Shown here piece after piece: positions 31,314 through 43,510 of a DNA stretch of 64,000 nucleotides. Source of the stretch: Antedon mediterranea. Its lineage: Eukaryota; Echinodermata; Crinoidea; Comatulida; Antedonidae. The notes below the pieces were generated by a model. That model did not search any database, was not told the origin of the DNA, and saw only the letters and a program-made list of their open reading frames with translations. A program made the translations under genes and the position numbers. The stretch is from contig NC_092675.1 of NCBI RefSeq assembly GCF_964355755.1, forward strand, positions 10,057,312-10,121,311. The letters run 5' to 3'. Every line of letters begins with the position of its first letter. Within the stretch, counting starts at the first letter, position 1.

Positions 31314-33124
31314 TGCCATATTCTTTCATGTAATACAAAGCGTATGTCAAGTAAAAACGATTCATACAATATCTAAGCAAGTCTAAGAGAATTGCTTTCA
31401 TTGGCTTTTAATTTAAATCCGTTCTAAAGATACTTAAAATAATTATATAGATACTTTATTATACAGTTAAAAATATAATATGTTGACCAAAAGTAATGAA
31501 TTGTAATAATTATAAAGGTACCAAAGACATGTTCATTCCAAGCGGTTTAATGATATATGGCTTTATCATGTTAGAGATAATTTTGTGAATGTCGCTATGT
31601 GTTAATTAAGAAACTGTTACTACTGTATACAAACGTTATGTAACTATCAAAGTATTAAACTCTAAGTCCAATTTAACTCAGGAATAACGAAAGAGAAAAG
31701 TATTTTTTGAATTTTTTAACACAAATACTTAAAGCAAAGAAGGAAACACAAATCGCACAAAGTTTGGACCAATTACCTATATACGACGTATACAAATTTA
31801 AGTGTGAGTGCGCATTTGTGTTTTATTGTTTATTAATAACATTCATTGGGGTAAAAATAGCATAATTAACGTTATCACACAGGAACTATATGGGATGGTC
31901 GATTCCAAAAAAAGTGCAAATCCAGAATATGAGTTCATATTCAAATTATTGGCCTACACTTGCATGATTGTTGTTAACGTCGTGTCTTGTATCTTGCTAG
32001 TTTTAAAGAAATCTTGCTTTTATGTAGAAAATTGTATAGAATATTGTAAATAATGAAATAAAATAGGCCTATAACAGCCAACTCTTGAATATCTTTTTAT
32101 AGTTTTCATTGCATTCATTAATCTACATGTCTACGGTTAAAATCTAATGTTCTACTTAAATTTTTTTTAATGCTATGCATAAAGAAATACAACTTTTCAA
32201 AACTAATGGAAATCATGCATGAAACGTACATCAGATAAGAAGAACAGCAGTAGACAGATGAATCAAAGCTTACTGTAGTAGAACATTCCTGGCCTACTGT
32301 ACCAAGCACAGGCCATGATGAGTTAAAATTATATGGCCCGAAAATGTGTTTATATAGCCCGCTAATGTGCACTGGATGCATGATGGTGGACTTGGCCTAG
32401 AACATTTTTACAAAGTAAATAACTTCTTTCATATATAAATGCCCATATTGTGATACAAGATAATAATAATATGATATTTAAAACACAAAATACCTTTTTG
32501 GTTAAATTTTCGTTTAAAAAAATTTCATCTTGAGAAGCAGGTTGCCTAACATAGGAAATCATTAGGTTGACATTGATAGACTAGGCCTACGATATGGACA
32601 ATTTGTGGTCGTCATGTATTATATTCGCGGGAAACTAAATTTATGTTAAGGCCTCTTTCTTATTATTAAACAAGACGTATGTATGCAAATAAAACGACAC
32701 AATATGATTAATAAGAAACTATATTTTTTTCAAGCGGAATTGGGTAAAACATCAATGAATGCTTCATAGAAAACGATCGGTAATAAAAACACCATATTAG
32801 ACAATTACTTTATGGAGTAATTATACTGTACTGTGTACTGGATTGAATATATTTATGTATCTCCTGCATAAACTAATGATTAAACCAGATAGATGTACAT
32901 TAAATTAATGTTTACATTTCTTTGACTAAGCAAATCAAAGTGTGGTTAGAACTATTACATCACAACTGATGATGTACGCTTAGGCCCACTGAATGAAACG
33001 GAAGTAATGCACACGTTGACGAACACATCAATTGACTTAATGATTCAGTTTTGGTGTAAATTTTGAATTATAATACCGGAGTAGAGACATGGATAACATT
33101 ACCAAACTTCCGACACTAATACTA
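31314..33124. other. Dmbx-A 3' flank, no further gene seen
   Basis: It probably includes the 3' untranslated region of Dmbx-A; an AATAAA occurs at about 32057. The rest is AT-rich DNA with scattered AGGCCTA words. No coding region is supported. Confidence 0.45.
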
Positions 33125-33321
33125 AAGCCTGTTTTCCTGTCGACGCTATCGTCGTTGATTGTTAACAGTTCAACGACGATCGTTTGAAAACGATCAAGTT
33201 GAAATGATAACGATAGCAAGTACCTTTTCCTGTAAATCGTTAAAATTTCAATGTTTACGTAGAAGATCGCCGATTATTGTCAACGATAGCGTCGACTAAC
33301 GTCGACAGGAAAACAGGCTTA
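33125..33321. mobile_element. MITE-like element (about 197 bp)
   Basis: AAGCCTGTTTTCCTGTCGAC at the left and GTCGACAGGAAAACAGGCTT at the right are perfect 20-bp terminal inverted repeats. CGACGCTATCGT and ACGATAGCG extend the symmetry inside. No ORF. A target-site duplication is not obvious. Confidence 0.88.
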
Positions 33322-36180
33322 AAATTACAATGAAATTGAGAGTACATGTAATATTAACGGTGTTCTCCACTCTGGAAAACATCATCAGTGCAGTTTTACA
33401 ACAAGTCTAAATACTATATTATATGAATAATGTGATTTTATATTTACATAAAATATTTAGATAGAGTTTTTAACAGGTTATCCTGGTTGCTCCTGACAAG
33501 ATTGTATTGATGAGAAACATGCCGAATTTAAATATTATTATTAATTATTATTTATCATCGTCATTTTACTTCACACAATTTTCCCCAAGATTAGGTAAAT
33601 TTAAACTTTAGGCCATACTAGGGTTCAAGTGGGTATTAGGCTAAAATCAGATCAACTGCCCCTCAGCGTATGTTCTGCGATTTCGTTAGTAATCCCAGGT
33701 ATACTTTGTCGAAAAGAATTTGTGCTTGTAATATTATTTACGGTTGATGTCAACAACCTTACAAAAACCTAATAGTCATTCTTAAAATCTTAGTTAAAGT
33801 TAACGACCTTTCTGAAAATAAAATCTGAATTTAAATGAAAACAATTTTTATATTTATTTATTTAATTTGCATAGATATTTAAATTATTGTATATGATTTA
33901 TCTGCTCTAATATTTTAGCATTGTCCAGTTTTCTTTTGTCTATTTAGTATAGAATTTTATAGACGGTTATTTTAAAAAATTAAAACCTTTAGAGGTAAAA
34001 TGTTGCTTAGTGTATTTATTGTATTATTTAATTATTATCTAAAATTAAACATTTATTGTTGAAAGTGAAGAATGATTTATTCTGCCAATTTTAATCAACA
34101 TTCAATTTACAGGTTTTGTTTCAGAACTATAAAATGCAAAAACAAAATTTTAAACTGTAGGCCTATATGAATATTGATTGTTAGAATCCAAAGTAATTTA
34201 AGTGGAGAGAAACATTATATCAACAGATAATTCCTGCTCCTCTCTCCATGAAGGTTGTCACATAATTCTTTGTATTTCATTCTCTTTTTTTTTATTGTAT
34301 TTAGGCCTATACGTTTCATATGGACAGTTTGTCTGAAATAAAGTTGATGAATTTAAATTTATATTAAAATGTTATAATAATAGAATGAATAACCTTAGAA
34401 ACCATATTTCTATGTCTACTTGTAATTTATAAGCTTATAATTATATTTTTAAAAGTTGTCAATCATATTTCGTTAAAAGCATCACTGTTTACCACTTTAA
34501 TACTCTAAGATTAAGATTGGATTAATTAAAATAAATTTGCTTGGGGAAATCGAGAGCCATATGTAGAATTGGATAGCACACAATGACTCAAATTGAATTG
34601 GGTTCTCACTAACGACACCAACAATACCCCATCCTTATTTATACACCCTTAGGTCTTAATACATGTGAGAAAAGCAGAAATGGTAACAGAAATTCCCCAT
34701 GAATTAAAAGTTGTGTGCGTTAAAACTGGAATTTATATCGTGTTACATTTTGGAGGGTATGTACATATCCCGGGCTATTGTTAGATATTCACTTGAGAAG
34801 TTAAATAGATATTAATACGTATTTCAGAATTTAACTTCGTTGTTCGTCTTGGATAATAAGTTATTTACGGTTAAACAAGAATGGTTTTATTCACAAAGCG
34901 CATCTGTCCCCAGTGGACTCGATGAACGACCTGATGTTGAGAGTAAGGTCTCCGGGGTGAGCATTGCATTGTTGGGAACGGTCCCATAAAGGGTTTAACT
35001 CATATCGTATGATTATATTTTCTTGAATCCGACAAAAGATCTGCTATAACAATCTATAGATGCTAATTTTGTTCCCCGTGTTTGTGATCTTTTCAAAGAT
35101 AATAAGACAGGGTATTATATCGGATAACACGCATTACAGCTATACTGTATGGTTATAACAATTTTTGAAAGAAAAAAAATAAAAGTTTTACTCGTACTTA
35201 TTCGAATTTTCTAGCAGGTAAAATTAGTGGTTCATTCCATTGAATGTTGTTATATTGAAGTATAATAATGCGTGTACTATGAAGGCACCAAGCGTCAAGA
35301 CTATACAAACAAGCCACGATTCTAATATTATTACCACTGATTATTACTAAGATGATAATAGGCAGGAACTAATTAGACCGGTACTTTTTTCAATTTATGC
35401 TATTGTTTAATTCTTAGATGTTTTCCTGTCGCTTGTAAAGGGGTCAATCACCAGTTATTTAAGGAAGGAAGGTATTTTGAAGGACAAACATTCATAATTG
35501 TACATAACACTACCACTTTGAACCTCATGACGTTAAGAAACCATGTGGATTAAAAAAGTAAAATGCATTTTTGAATTATTGGAATTTATAAATACATTTA
35601 TACATTAAAAAAAAATCTTTGCGCAAAGGAAATGTTCTCTTCTATTGGTGTACTACAAGCTATATGTTTATTATATGTACACACAAATAAGTATATTACA
35701 GATCGTATTCATAAAGTTAAAATAGGATGATAATGTATAATAACTACTTCAAAGTATAGCTGCTTTCAGTAGTTCAGTGATACATATTTTCGTAATAGTA
35801 GAGCCAATTAAAAAGAAATATTTATCTTTAACATTACTTTTTAATGAGAAAACTATATAAATAAACGTTGGTCTCAAAAAAAAAGAATAACAAATTAGTA
35901 TTATTATTTATATAATTAACGTAATTATTTAAATTGTTACCTCTTATAAGATTTGCATACCATTGTTATTATGTTTTTAAAAAAAATAAATAATGCACGT
36001 TTTATGCCTGCCGTTACCTTATAATGATACATCAAGTAAATATGAATTGGTTGTCATTGGTATTTACATTATCCACCCACTCTCACTTTTCAACAACATG
36101 TTATGTATCAACATAACTTTCAATTTGACATTTAGAATTCTATAATAACCAAAGGCGTGTCCGTTTTTATTATTATTTTC
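33322..36180. other. AT-rich intergenic DNA, no gene seen
   Basis: I found no tRNA, protein or mobile element that I can support in this stretch. Confidence 0.4.
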
Positions 36181-36219
36181 GTTGCCAATAGCAACCAGAG
36201 AATGGCCGGGCTATTTAAA
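36181..36219 (+). promoter_or_regulatory. X-box (RFX site) next to a TATA box, candidate promoter
   Basis: GTTGCCAATAGCAAC (36181-36195) is a near-ideal inverted RFX site: half sites GTTGCC and AGCAAC with a 3-base spacer. TATTTAAA (36212-36219) follows, then a GC-richer stretch (CACGTCAGCCCATCGCTGTC). The order suits a plus-strand core promoter. No protein gene that I recognise follows, and the 65-residue frame that begins here has no family. Confidence 0.4.
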
Positions 36220-37040
36220 ACACGTCAGCCCATCGCTGTCGTCGCAACAACTTCAACACAACAATATAATTCATGTTTTTCATTATTATGTGCTGCTGCA
36301 GTACATGAAAATAAGTAGTACATTACAACCCCTCTTTTGGGACACCTCTTTTGAGGGGACATACCTATTTACACCTTAGGTACCGAAGATGGTATACGTA
36401 ATGACAATGAAGGTCAATCATTTTAACCATTTTCAATTTCCTGATTTTCTATTGTGTAAAATCTGAATGAACACATTATTTCAGCCATATTATTTCTTTC
36501 ATTTTCTAATTTTTATGTGCATATTCTTGTAAGTTAAAGAAACGAGTAGGTCTATACAAATTGTGCATAAGAGGGTTATAGCCTATACATGAATATAGAT
36601 TCCATTCTGTATCTCAAATATAAATTCAGTCCTCGTAAAATGTTGTACTTTAAATTTAATCTTAGTACCTGTCAGCTTAACGGGTTAATCCAGCGTTAAG
36701 CCAACTGTTGACTATGCATCTTTGACCAAGCACTACCAACTAAGTCTGTTTGCTGATCTAATGGGAAAAGGGCAAACAGTAAATATTTGGATACCTCACT
36801 AATAATAATTAATCATACATCTATAAAGACAAGCAATTATAATAAAAGACATTGACACTTTATCTGGGTTAGAATCTGATTGATTGACCAATTATGAGTA
36901 TGATTGACATTTTGGATTGAGTAGTCAAGTGAGTAGCGTTTGATCGTACAAGTTTAGTACGGTATTATTTTGTAAATCCTTATTGCTTCCGGTCGTGTAT
37001 CAGGGAAAACTTGGTAGACATGCGCTATGATCTTCTTTGA
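36220..37040. other. AT-rich DNA after the candidate promoter
   Basis: No gene or repeat is supported. If the promoter at 36181 is real, this would hold its transcript. Confidence 0.3.
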
Positions 37041-38318
37041 AAATAGACATCTTTTTTTTTCTCTTTTGTGGCGCAAAAACACTTTTATTCACATTCATAT
37101 TATCTCATATTACATAAAATCGTATTATTTAACTTGTAACATTTTTACATATATGAATTCTGTATTACTCCTTTTTTCATTAATTTTCTTATATTTTGTT
37201 ATACACTTGACAGGATCATCATTATCACCTATCCCGTTTTAAAATAGTTCACACATTTTCATTTGTTTGTTTTCATTTTACAACCCGGATTATACAATAT
37301 ATTTATATACATGATAAAAAAAACAATAATAGCTCAGTACCACCAGTAACCCGTATCACTGTAATTCTTTTTCGGTTAATCGTATCACATTAGAATTATA
37401 TTATCATAATCTTATTTCTTAAAGCTACCCATTTTTCTATACTTGTTTCTTTATTGTTATATGTTTCACATTCAATGTTATATAACATATTGCTTTTAAA
37501 TGAATTCCATAAAGATTTACCCACTGGCTTATTTAGTGCAGATAACATTTTTATTCTATAAATAGTAAATGCTGCAAAAGTGTAAATATAATCTATTAGC
37601 TTATCTCCCGTTCCTAGTATTAATTGTTTAAATGATATATTATTGTGATTTAAACTTACAAAGATACTAAGCATTTTCCTCCAATATTTCTGAATAAATC
37701 TACAACTAAAAAACAAATGATTTTCATTTTCAATTTCTCCACATTTGTCACACGTTTGTGTTTCCTTAACTTTCCACTGATACAGCCGTTTGTTGGTAGG
37801 CAGTATTCTATGTAACATCTTATAATTGAATTGTGCTAATTTCTTATCTTTCATTTTACATACTTTCCGTAACCAAGAAGTTTTCCAATCAATGTTGTTA
37901 TCATTGAAGTACTCTTCCCATTTTAGTTGTGACATTGGAATAATTAAATATTCTTTCACAAACCATGAGTATATTAGTTTGGTAGTATTAATCTCATACT
38001 TGGTCCCAACTAATTCATCATTATCATCAAAATTGAAAATATCTACCTCCTTAATAATACGTTTCCATTGAATTGGTATTGCCTTAATAATGCACAAATA
38101 CTCATTTAACCAGTTTGTTTTACATTGTAGTTTCACCAGTATTTCGTTTGATGTTAAAAAAGTGTTCTTATTAACAATGTCTTTAATACTGATAATGCCA
38201 CTGTCAATCCAATGCTTGTAGAAAAGCGATTTTTTTTTTATTTTTTAGTTTAACGTAGTGGTTTCCCCACATTTGTCACACGTTTGTGTTTCCTTAACTT
38301 TAACCAAATAGACATCTT
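37041..38318 (-). mobile_element. 5'-truncated L1/Tx1-like LINE with 13-bp target-site duplication
   Basis: AAATAGACATCTT occurs at 37041-37053 and 38306-38318, as a target-site duplication made by retrotransposition. The poly(A) end is seen as a T run next to the left copy (37052-37060), so the element reads on the minus strand. At its 5' end a stretch of about 35 bp (around 38268-38300, ACATTTGTCACACGTTTGTG and on) repeats an internal part of the same element (37740-37775), as happens when the enzyme switches template at the end of insertion. Confidence 0.88.
37396..38228 (-). pseudogene. C-terminal part of LINE ORF2 with zinc-finger (zf-RVT type) region
   Basis: The frame is open on the minus strand from about 38228 (FYKHWIDSGIISIKDIV) to the stop at 37396, with no ATG needed. 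It holds the L1/Tx1-type region after the polymerase: KMLHRILPTNKRLYQWK and then CDKCGEIENENHLFFSC, the C-x2-C...H...C finger. The endonuclease and polymerase domains are missing because the insertion is truncated. It is a dead fragment. Confidence 0.85.
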
Positions 38319-40762
38319 ATATGAAATATTATCATAATAAATTTAACCAGAGTAAAAAACTTACTTTAAGCACACTTGATTCAAAGTTTCCATCTTTATT
38401 GGACGATTCCAAATCATCTTAATCATCATATATATTTTTAAAATCAATATCTATCCTCAATATCATTTCCCTCATTTTGTATTGCATATAACTGTTTTAT
38501 CATTTTAAGAGTTGCTTATATTGGATAAGTGTAATTCCTATAAAAGACTTTCACTACACCTATTGAAAAATATATGTTCTTTCATATAAAAGGCATTAAA
38601 ACTTAGAGCTTTATATAATTATAATTGTTGAATTGAATGCACAACCTTGTATAGAATTTCAATAGCGAAACAAAGCAAACTAAGCCTATTAATTCGACGG
38701 ACGATTTAGTTTGATTGTATTTTGCCTTACATTAGTGTAATCATAACAGTTAAGCTGTGATTGTTTAAGATTTCAGAGTAAATTTTGAAAGAAGTGAATA
38801 AACTAAAATGAAAGCAGAAAGAAGAATCTAATATCCCGAGGGTCTATGGTAAACCCTACTTTAAGGCACTTGATGTGAACGACCTGGACAGGGGTATGGA
38901 TACTTGAAATTGTTCGGTTAGCTAGGTTTAAATCCATCAAAGTGTACTAAAAAGGGTGCTAACCACAACGTTATTTTAAAGCTATGGTAAAACGACCATT
39001 ATAGTTATTTTTAAGCTAACGTAAAACACCAATATATAGTAGGCTTTGTTCAGTTAGTGCCATAGTTTGTTTTTGTTTATATAACGATTGGAGAAAATGA
39101 TGCGCAACATTTATAACAGGATAATGAATGAATAAAAAATCAATCAGATACTTTGTTGCTTTACATTGCCAACACATACCTGACCATTTGATACAAAAAC
39201 CAAATGCTGTTTTAAATATATATTTATGTTAAATTTATTTTGAGAACAAAACAAGGGTTCCACCTCGATAATCCGAACGTACTTTTAGGCCTAACAATAG
39301 GTAAAGTACTTTAGTAGGCCTACGCCCAACCACGGTGTGGTTTAAAATGTAGGTCCTTTTAGTTAAGTTCATACCACAATTGTATAATAAGTGTGATTAG
39401 ATTAATCAGTACCACAATGTATTTACAAATCACGACACCTCTTCAAACAAATACATATACTCTACAATAATCTTATGCTGTACTTTTTATTACGATTAAA
39501 TTTACTTAATTTATGCACACTTATACGGAGTACGTGACTTTGGACTTATTGTATCCCTGTTAACCAAATAGAGTTGGTATTTATTTTTTAACAACAATAA
39601 TAATAGATTATCGATATAAATTCATCCTCATAGTCATCATCGCCATCATGTGATAATTTTAAAACATCAATATACCTTATCGAAACTTTGTATATGTGGT
39701 ATTATTTATAGACACTATCAGGACATCATAATGCATACCGTAATGTGTACTAGAGTATACATGTCAATCAATTAATTTATTTATAAATCAATTGTCTATC
39801 GATCAATCGTTTTAATTTTAAATCATTCCAACGATCGATCAAATAGAAAATTATTTGAAAAATGTTCAATGATGAGTTTTAATGTGTAAATGCAGATTGT
39901 TCTAGAGCCTAGATTCAAACAGTAGTGAAATTCCAATCTTTCTTCTCAGTTATGTTTTTTCCTTGGAAGAACATTTGGTAACTTTTGAAAATATGACTTA
40001 GTTTAAGCAACTCACTACTCTAAACTAAGGTATCTACAACACCAAAAACTGACTTTTAGAGATTGAAAGCCGAGGTCTCCGCAAATCTGCCGTGTTGTAT
40101 TGACACTATACTGTAATCAGTTCTTCGTCTTACATCGATCAAAGGTGATCGACGGGTCTAATTTTTGTCATTTGTTTAATTACGTTTGCAACGTCAAATT
40201 AAATTCAAATCTATTTCGACTTTAGGCAAATGTTATTCTTCAATTTAACAGCAATAAGTTGTTTCTATACATAGTTTAAACTGGTAGCAGATCAATAAGG
40301 GTTATTTAAGGACATGTCAATTTCTTGTTATGCCTTGGTTAGACTAATTTTCTGCCTTTTCAATTCTTTTGTCAACAAATCGCATTTCTTCATAAAAATA
40401 TGGGTTATCTTTCTTGCCTTAAGCACGGTCCAGTATATTAGGCCGTTAGACAAATCGTTATTGTATTACTTTAATAGGAGGATTATAGCAATACGAATCC
40501 AATAATATTCTAGACTTAACACATTTGATTCGTTAAAGGGACTGTGGATATTTCGTGGTATACAAATCACAAACAATATCAGAGGACGCGAGGTGGCAGT
40601 AAATGGTGAATTGTGAAAAGTATATTTGAAAAAAATTATATATTATATTTTTTAAAGAAATGTTACGTCGGTTAGTAAATATGACATATTCGAATTGATT
40701 TCAAATTTTGTATTCCAATTGTTAATATTATGTTCTATTTAGTAAAATAAATCTTACCAAAT
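38319..40762. other. AT-rich intergenic DNA, no gene seen
   Basis: No coding region is supported. A worn trace of the LINE tail found at 40922 may lie near 39140-39170 (CAATCAGATACTTTG, then CTTTACATTG). Confidence 0.35.
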
Positions 40763-40995
40763 CAAATCAAGTTGCAGGCGCAAATATATGGAACAGTTTA
40801 CCATTTAATATTAAATCGGCACCAACAATTACGTCCTTTAAGGCTAGATACAAATCTCATTTCTTTTCATAAACACTGTATTATATTTAATTAAGTTTCT
40901 CTTTTGTATATTTTGATTAAGACAGGACCACAATGTAAAACTGTTATCTGATTGTTTTATCCTGTATAAATATATTATTTATTATTATTATTAAA
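40763..40995 (+). mobile_element. LINE 3' end fragment
   Basis: A short frame (40780-40872) reads ANIWNSLPFNIKSAPTITSF, then KARYKSHFFS and stop, the typical last residues of many non-LTR reverse transcriptases. The 3' part (40922-40980) is shared with 23090-23190 on the minus strand and ends in an ATT-rich tail. Everything upstream is missing. Confidence 0.7.
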
Positions 40996-41154
40996 TCAAA
41001 TCACATACCGACGATTTATATCACAAACTAATAAACACATTCACAAAAAGGAATGAAACAGATTAAACATAGAACACTTGCTGTTTCGAACAAAATGACG
41101 GAATACCGACAATTTATCCTATCCTACCGAAAATAAGATGTAAAAAGATGTTAA

Positions 41155-41240
41155 TTTTCTAAATATCACTTGATGTTGCCTCTTTAATAGCTTGTGGCAG
41201 ATAATTCCAAAGACGAGAAGACGAAATTGTTTGAAACATT
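41155..41240 (-). mobile_element. Short LINE C-terminal relic
   Basis: The minus strand reads SSSRLWNYLPQAIKEATSSD, a pattern like the end of non-LTR reverse transcriptase ORFs. It is very short, so support is modest. Confidence 0.4.
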
Positions 41241-43129
41241 AAATTTATTTTGCATAGATGATCTTAATGACCAGGAAGCTCATTAATGTAGGATGGCGAA
41301 GTTGAGTTCAAACTTTTGTAAGTATAGAGTCAGCAGAATCTTGAAACTAATTTTTTCTCGGCCAGTGCAGAGAAAAAAAAACAATAGAGAATGCAATTAC
41401 CTTAGTAATAATAATTAGCCATGTACACTTGTTGTTTCGGGAAAATTATAGAATATACCAGTTCACTGACATTTTATTCTTATTATTATTATTATTATTA
41501 TTAATTTTAATATTTGAATTTTTTGCAATTGGAATTCATACAATATAATACTATGCTATAAAGCATTAAATCACAAAACTCAATAAACACATCGACAAAT
41601 CAAATATTGTACAAAAGAATTGACGAGGAACACTTGCTGTTTCGAAAAATGTTTCTATTGTATTGCGCTAAAATGTAATCCTATTTTATAATTCTTCTAA
41701 TACTCCATCCAATAAACGCGTATTTAATTGTAATAATTATGTTGATATGCCACAGGTAATAAACTATGACTAATCATAGATTCTATACCTTAAGGTAAGG
41801 GTTTGTACCTCAATAACTCTCGTATTATCCAGTTTCATAAAGCTTATTACACATTATCATTCAAGCGACTGTAAGCTAAATTTCTAAGTGCAAAGTCAGT
41901 AACCCTAAAACGAAATAAGTACAATATAATAGTAAATTATATATAGATATGTAGTTAACGGGTGGTGGTTGACCCCCAGTGATGCATTACAACTAAAACA
42001 TAAACAAGCATTCAATTAAATTATGTTAGTGGACCAAATAGTATGATATAGGCTATTATTTAATGTATAAATTATCATATAAGACGACTTACGGCAAAAT
42101 AAAATAAATAGTAATATATAAAATAGATCAAAACGTTTTCATCTTAAAGAAAAATCTCAATTAGATAGTTACTATGGATACACAATTTTTAAAATCATGA
42201 TATATGTCGATGTACTCTTTAAAAATCACCACCTGTTAATACGATCGATAAAAAGGTTTTGTGTATTTTAGTTTATTCTATAGAAACCTGTGAAAATAAG
42301 CGGATTTTAACGTTGAACGTCAAAAGAGCCACCGGCTTGCCTAAATGTATATTGTTAGGTGGTTACGTGGGCTATTATTGTATGCCATACCGGTAGTGTA
42401 ATGAACTATAATTATATAGGGCAGACAAATTGAGAAACAGGTCGTGAACTAGAGTAAACCTAGATTGTCTGATTAAGATTTGTTGTGTTGTTTTATCTAT
42501 TCTCTATACTTAATAAATATTCTAACACCTGCGTCATAAAGATTTATGTTTAGATTTAAAATATTTCATAAAGATTTTGTGGAATGAAATGATTATGTAA
42601 TTGTGATTTGTAATCGAATCCACTAAAAACCTCCTAAAGAAGAAAGCCGCCAAATAATACTGGTATGCAACAAAAATGTTTTACATCTATTAGACAACAC
42701 CATTGGTAATGTATCTGTTTAACCATTGGCCATTAATTGCACACTCATCTACTTTGTTATATAATTGAAAATACTTGGCTTATTTATCACTATTTTTGCT
42801 TAATTCAAGATACTTTAGTTAAAAAGTGCTTATAGTTAAAATGTTGAAGAACTTTGTCATCAAGAATTTAAAAAGAAATATATGTAAAAAAGTTATTTCA
42901 AAAACTGATTTAAGCAAAATGCATCGTCCTATTTAAGAAAAATGATGTAGGGCCTACCTAATTATTGGGTTTATTTTGAAAATCAATAAAATCAGTGATT
43001 TATATAAACAAAGTTAAGATGATTTTTTCTCTAAGCACGTTTGATAAATCTGGTCACGGTAATTAAAGATAATTGTCCCTTTGATTAATATGTAATTTTA
43101 ATGTCACATAATTATTGTTCATTTTGACC
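41241..43129. other. AT-rich DNA with a short dispersed duplication
   Basis: ACACTTGCTGTTTCGA with its AAACACAT flank occurs near 41030-41095 and again near 41590-41650. No gene is seen. Confidence 0.4.
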
Positions 43130-43510
43130 AAAAATTGGATCTTAAAAAAAATATTATTTACCTGATAAAAATATAATTTAAAGCAAAAAAACATTGTCTA
43201 CCAGCCAATGGGTTTTTAGTTGAATTTAACCTTTTATTGTGTCTTTTTACAAGTGAAACATTTTTTTTAAATTTTGTTTCTACGGAAGTGATTAACTTTA
43301 TTAAAACTGCGAAATGGTCTATTCACATTTTTTAGTAATCTTAATTTGTCAAGGTTTTGGATGAAAATACATCTTAAACGATTAATTTTGTCATTTTATG
43401 AGTGAAAACATTTGCATTTTTTGCCCCTTTTCCCCAACGGAAGTGATTAAATTCTGATTTTATTAATCTTCATTTTTCATGTATTTGGAGATCATACATC
43501 CATCATGATA
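43130..43510. mobile_element. Worn copy of the GTATTGTCCCCC MITE family
   Basis: It shares TTTAAAGCAAAAA, CCAGCCAATGGGTTTTT, GTTGAATTTAACC and the CGGAAGTGATT word with 53366-53520. The right end is decayed (TCATACATCC). No ORF. Confidence 0.6.

Noticed and set aside
34900-34990. tRNA-like words (GCATCTGTCCCC, GGACTCGATGAACG)
   Set aside because: The arms do not pair and no anticodon loop can be placed.
36182-36379. 65-residue frame over the X-box and TATA box
   Set aside because: Its start overlaps the promoter motifs, so translation from there is unlikely.
40070-40100. GAGGTCTCCGC, similar to the tRNA-Arg 5' end
   Set aside because: The match stops after a few bases, with no D arm following.
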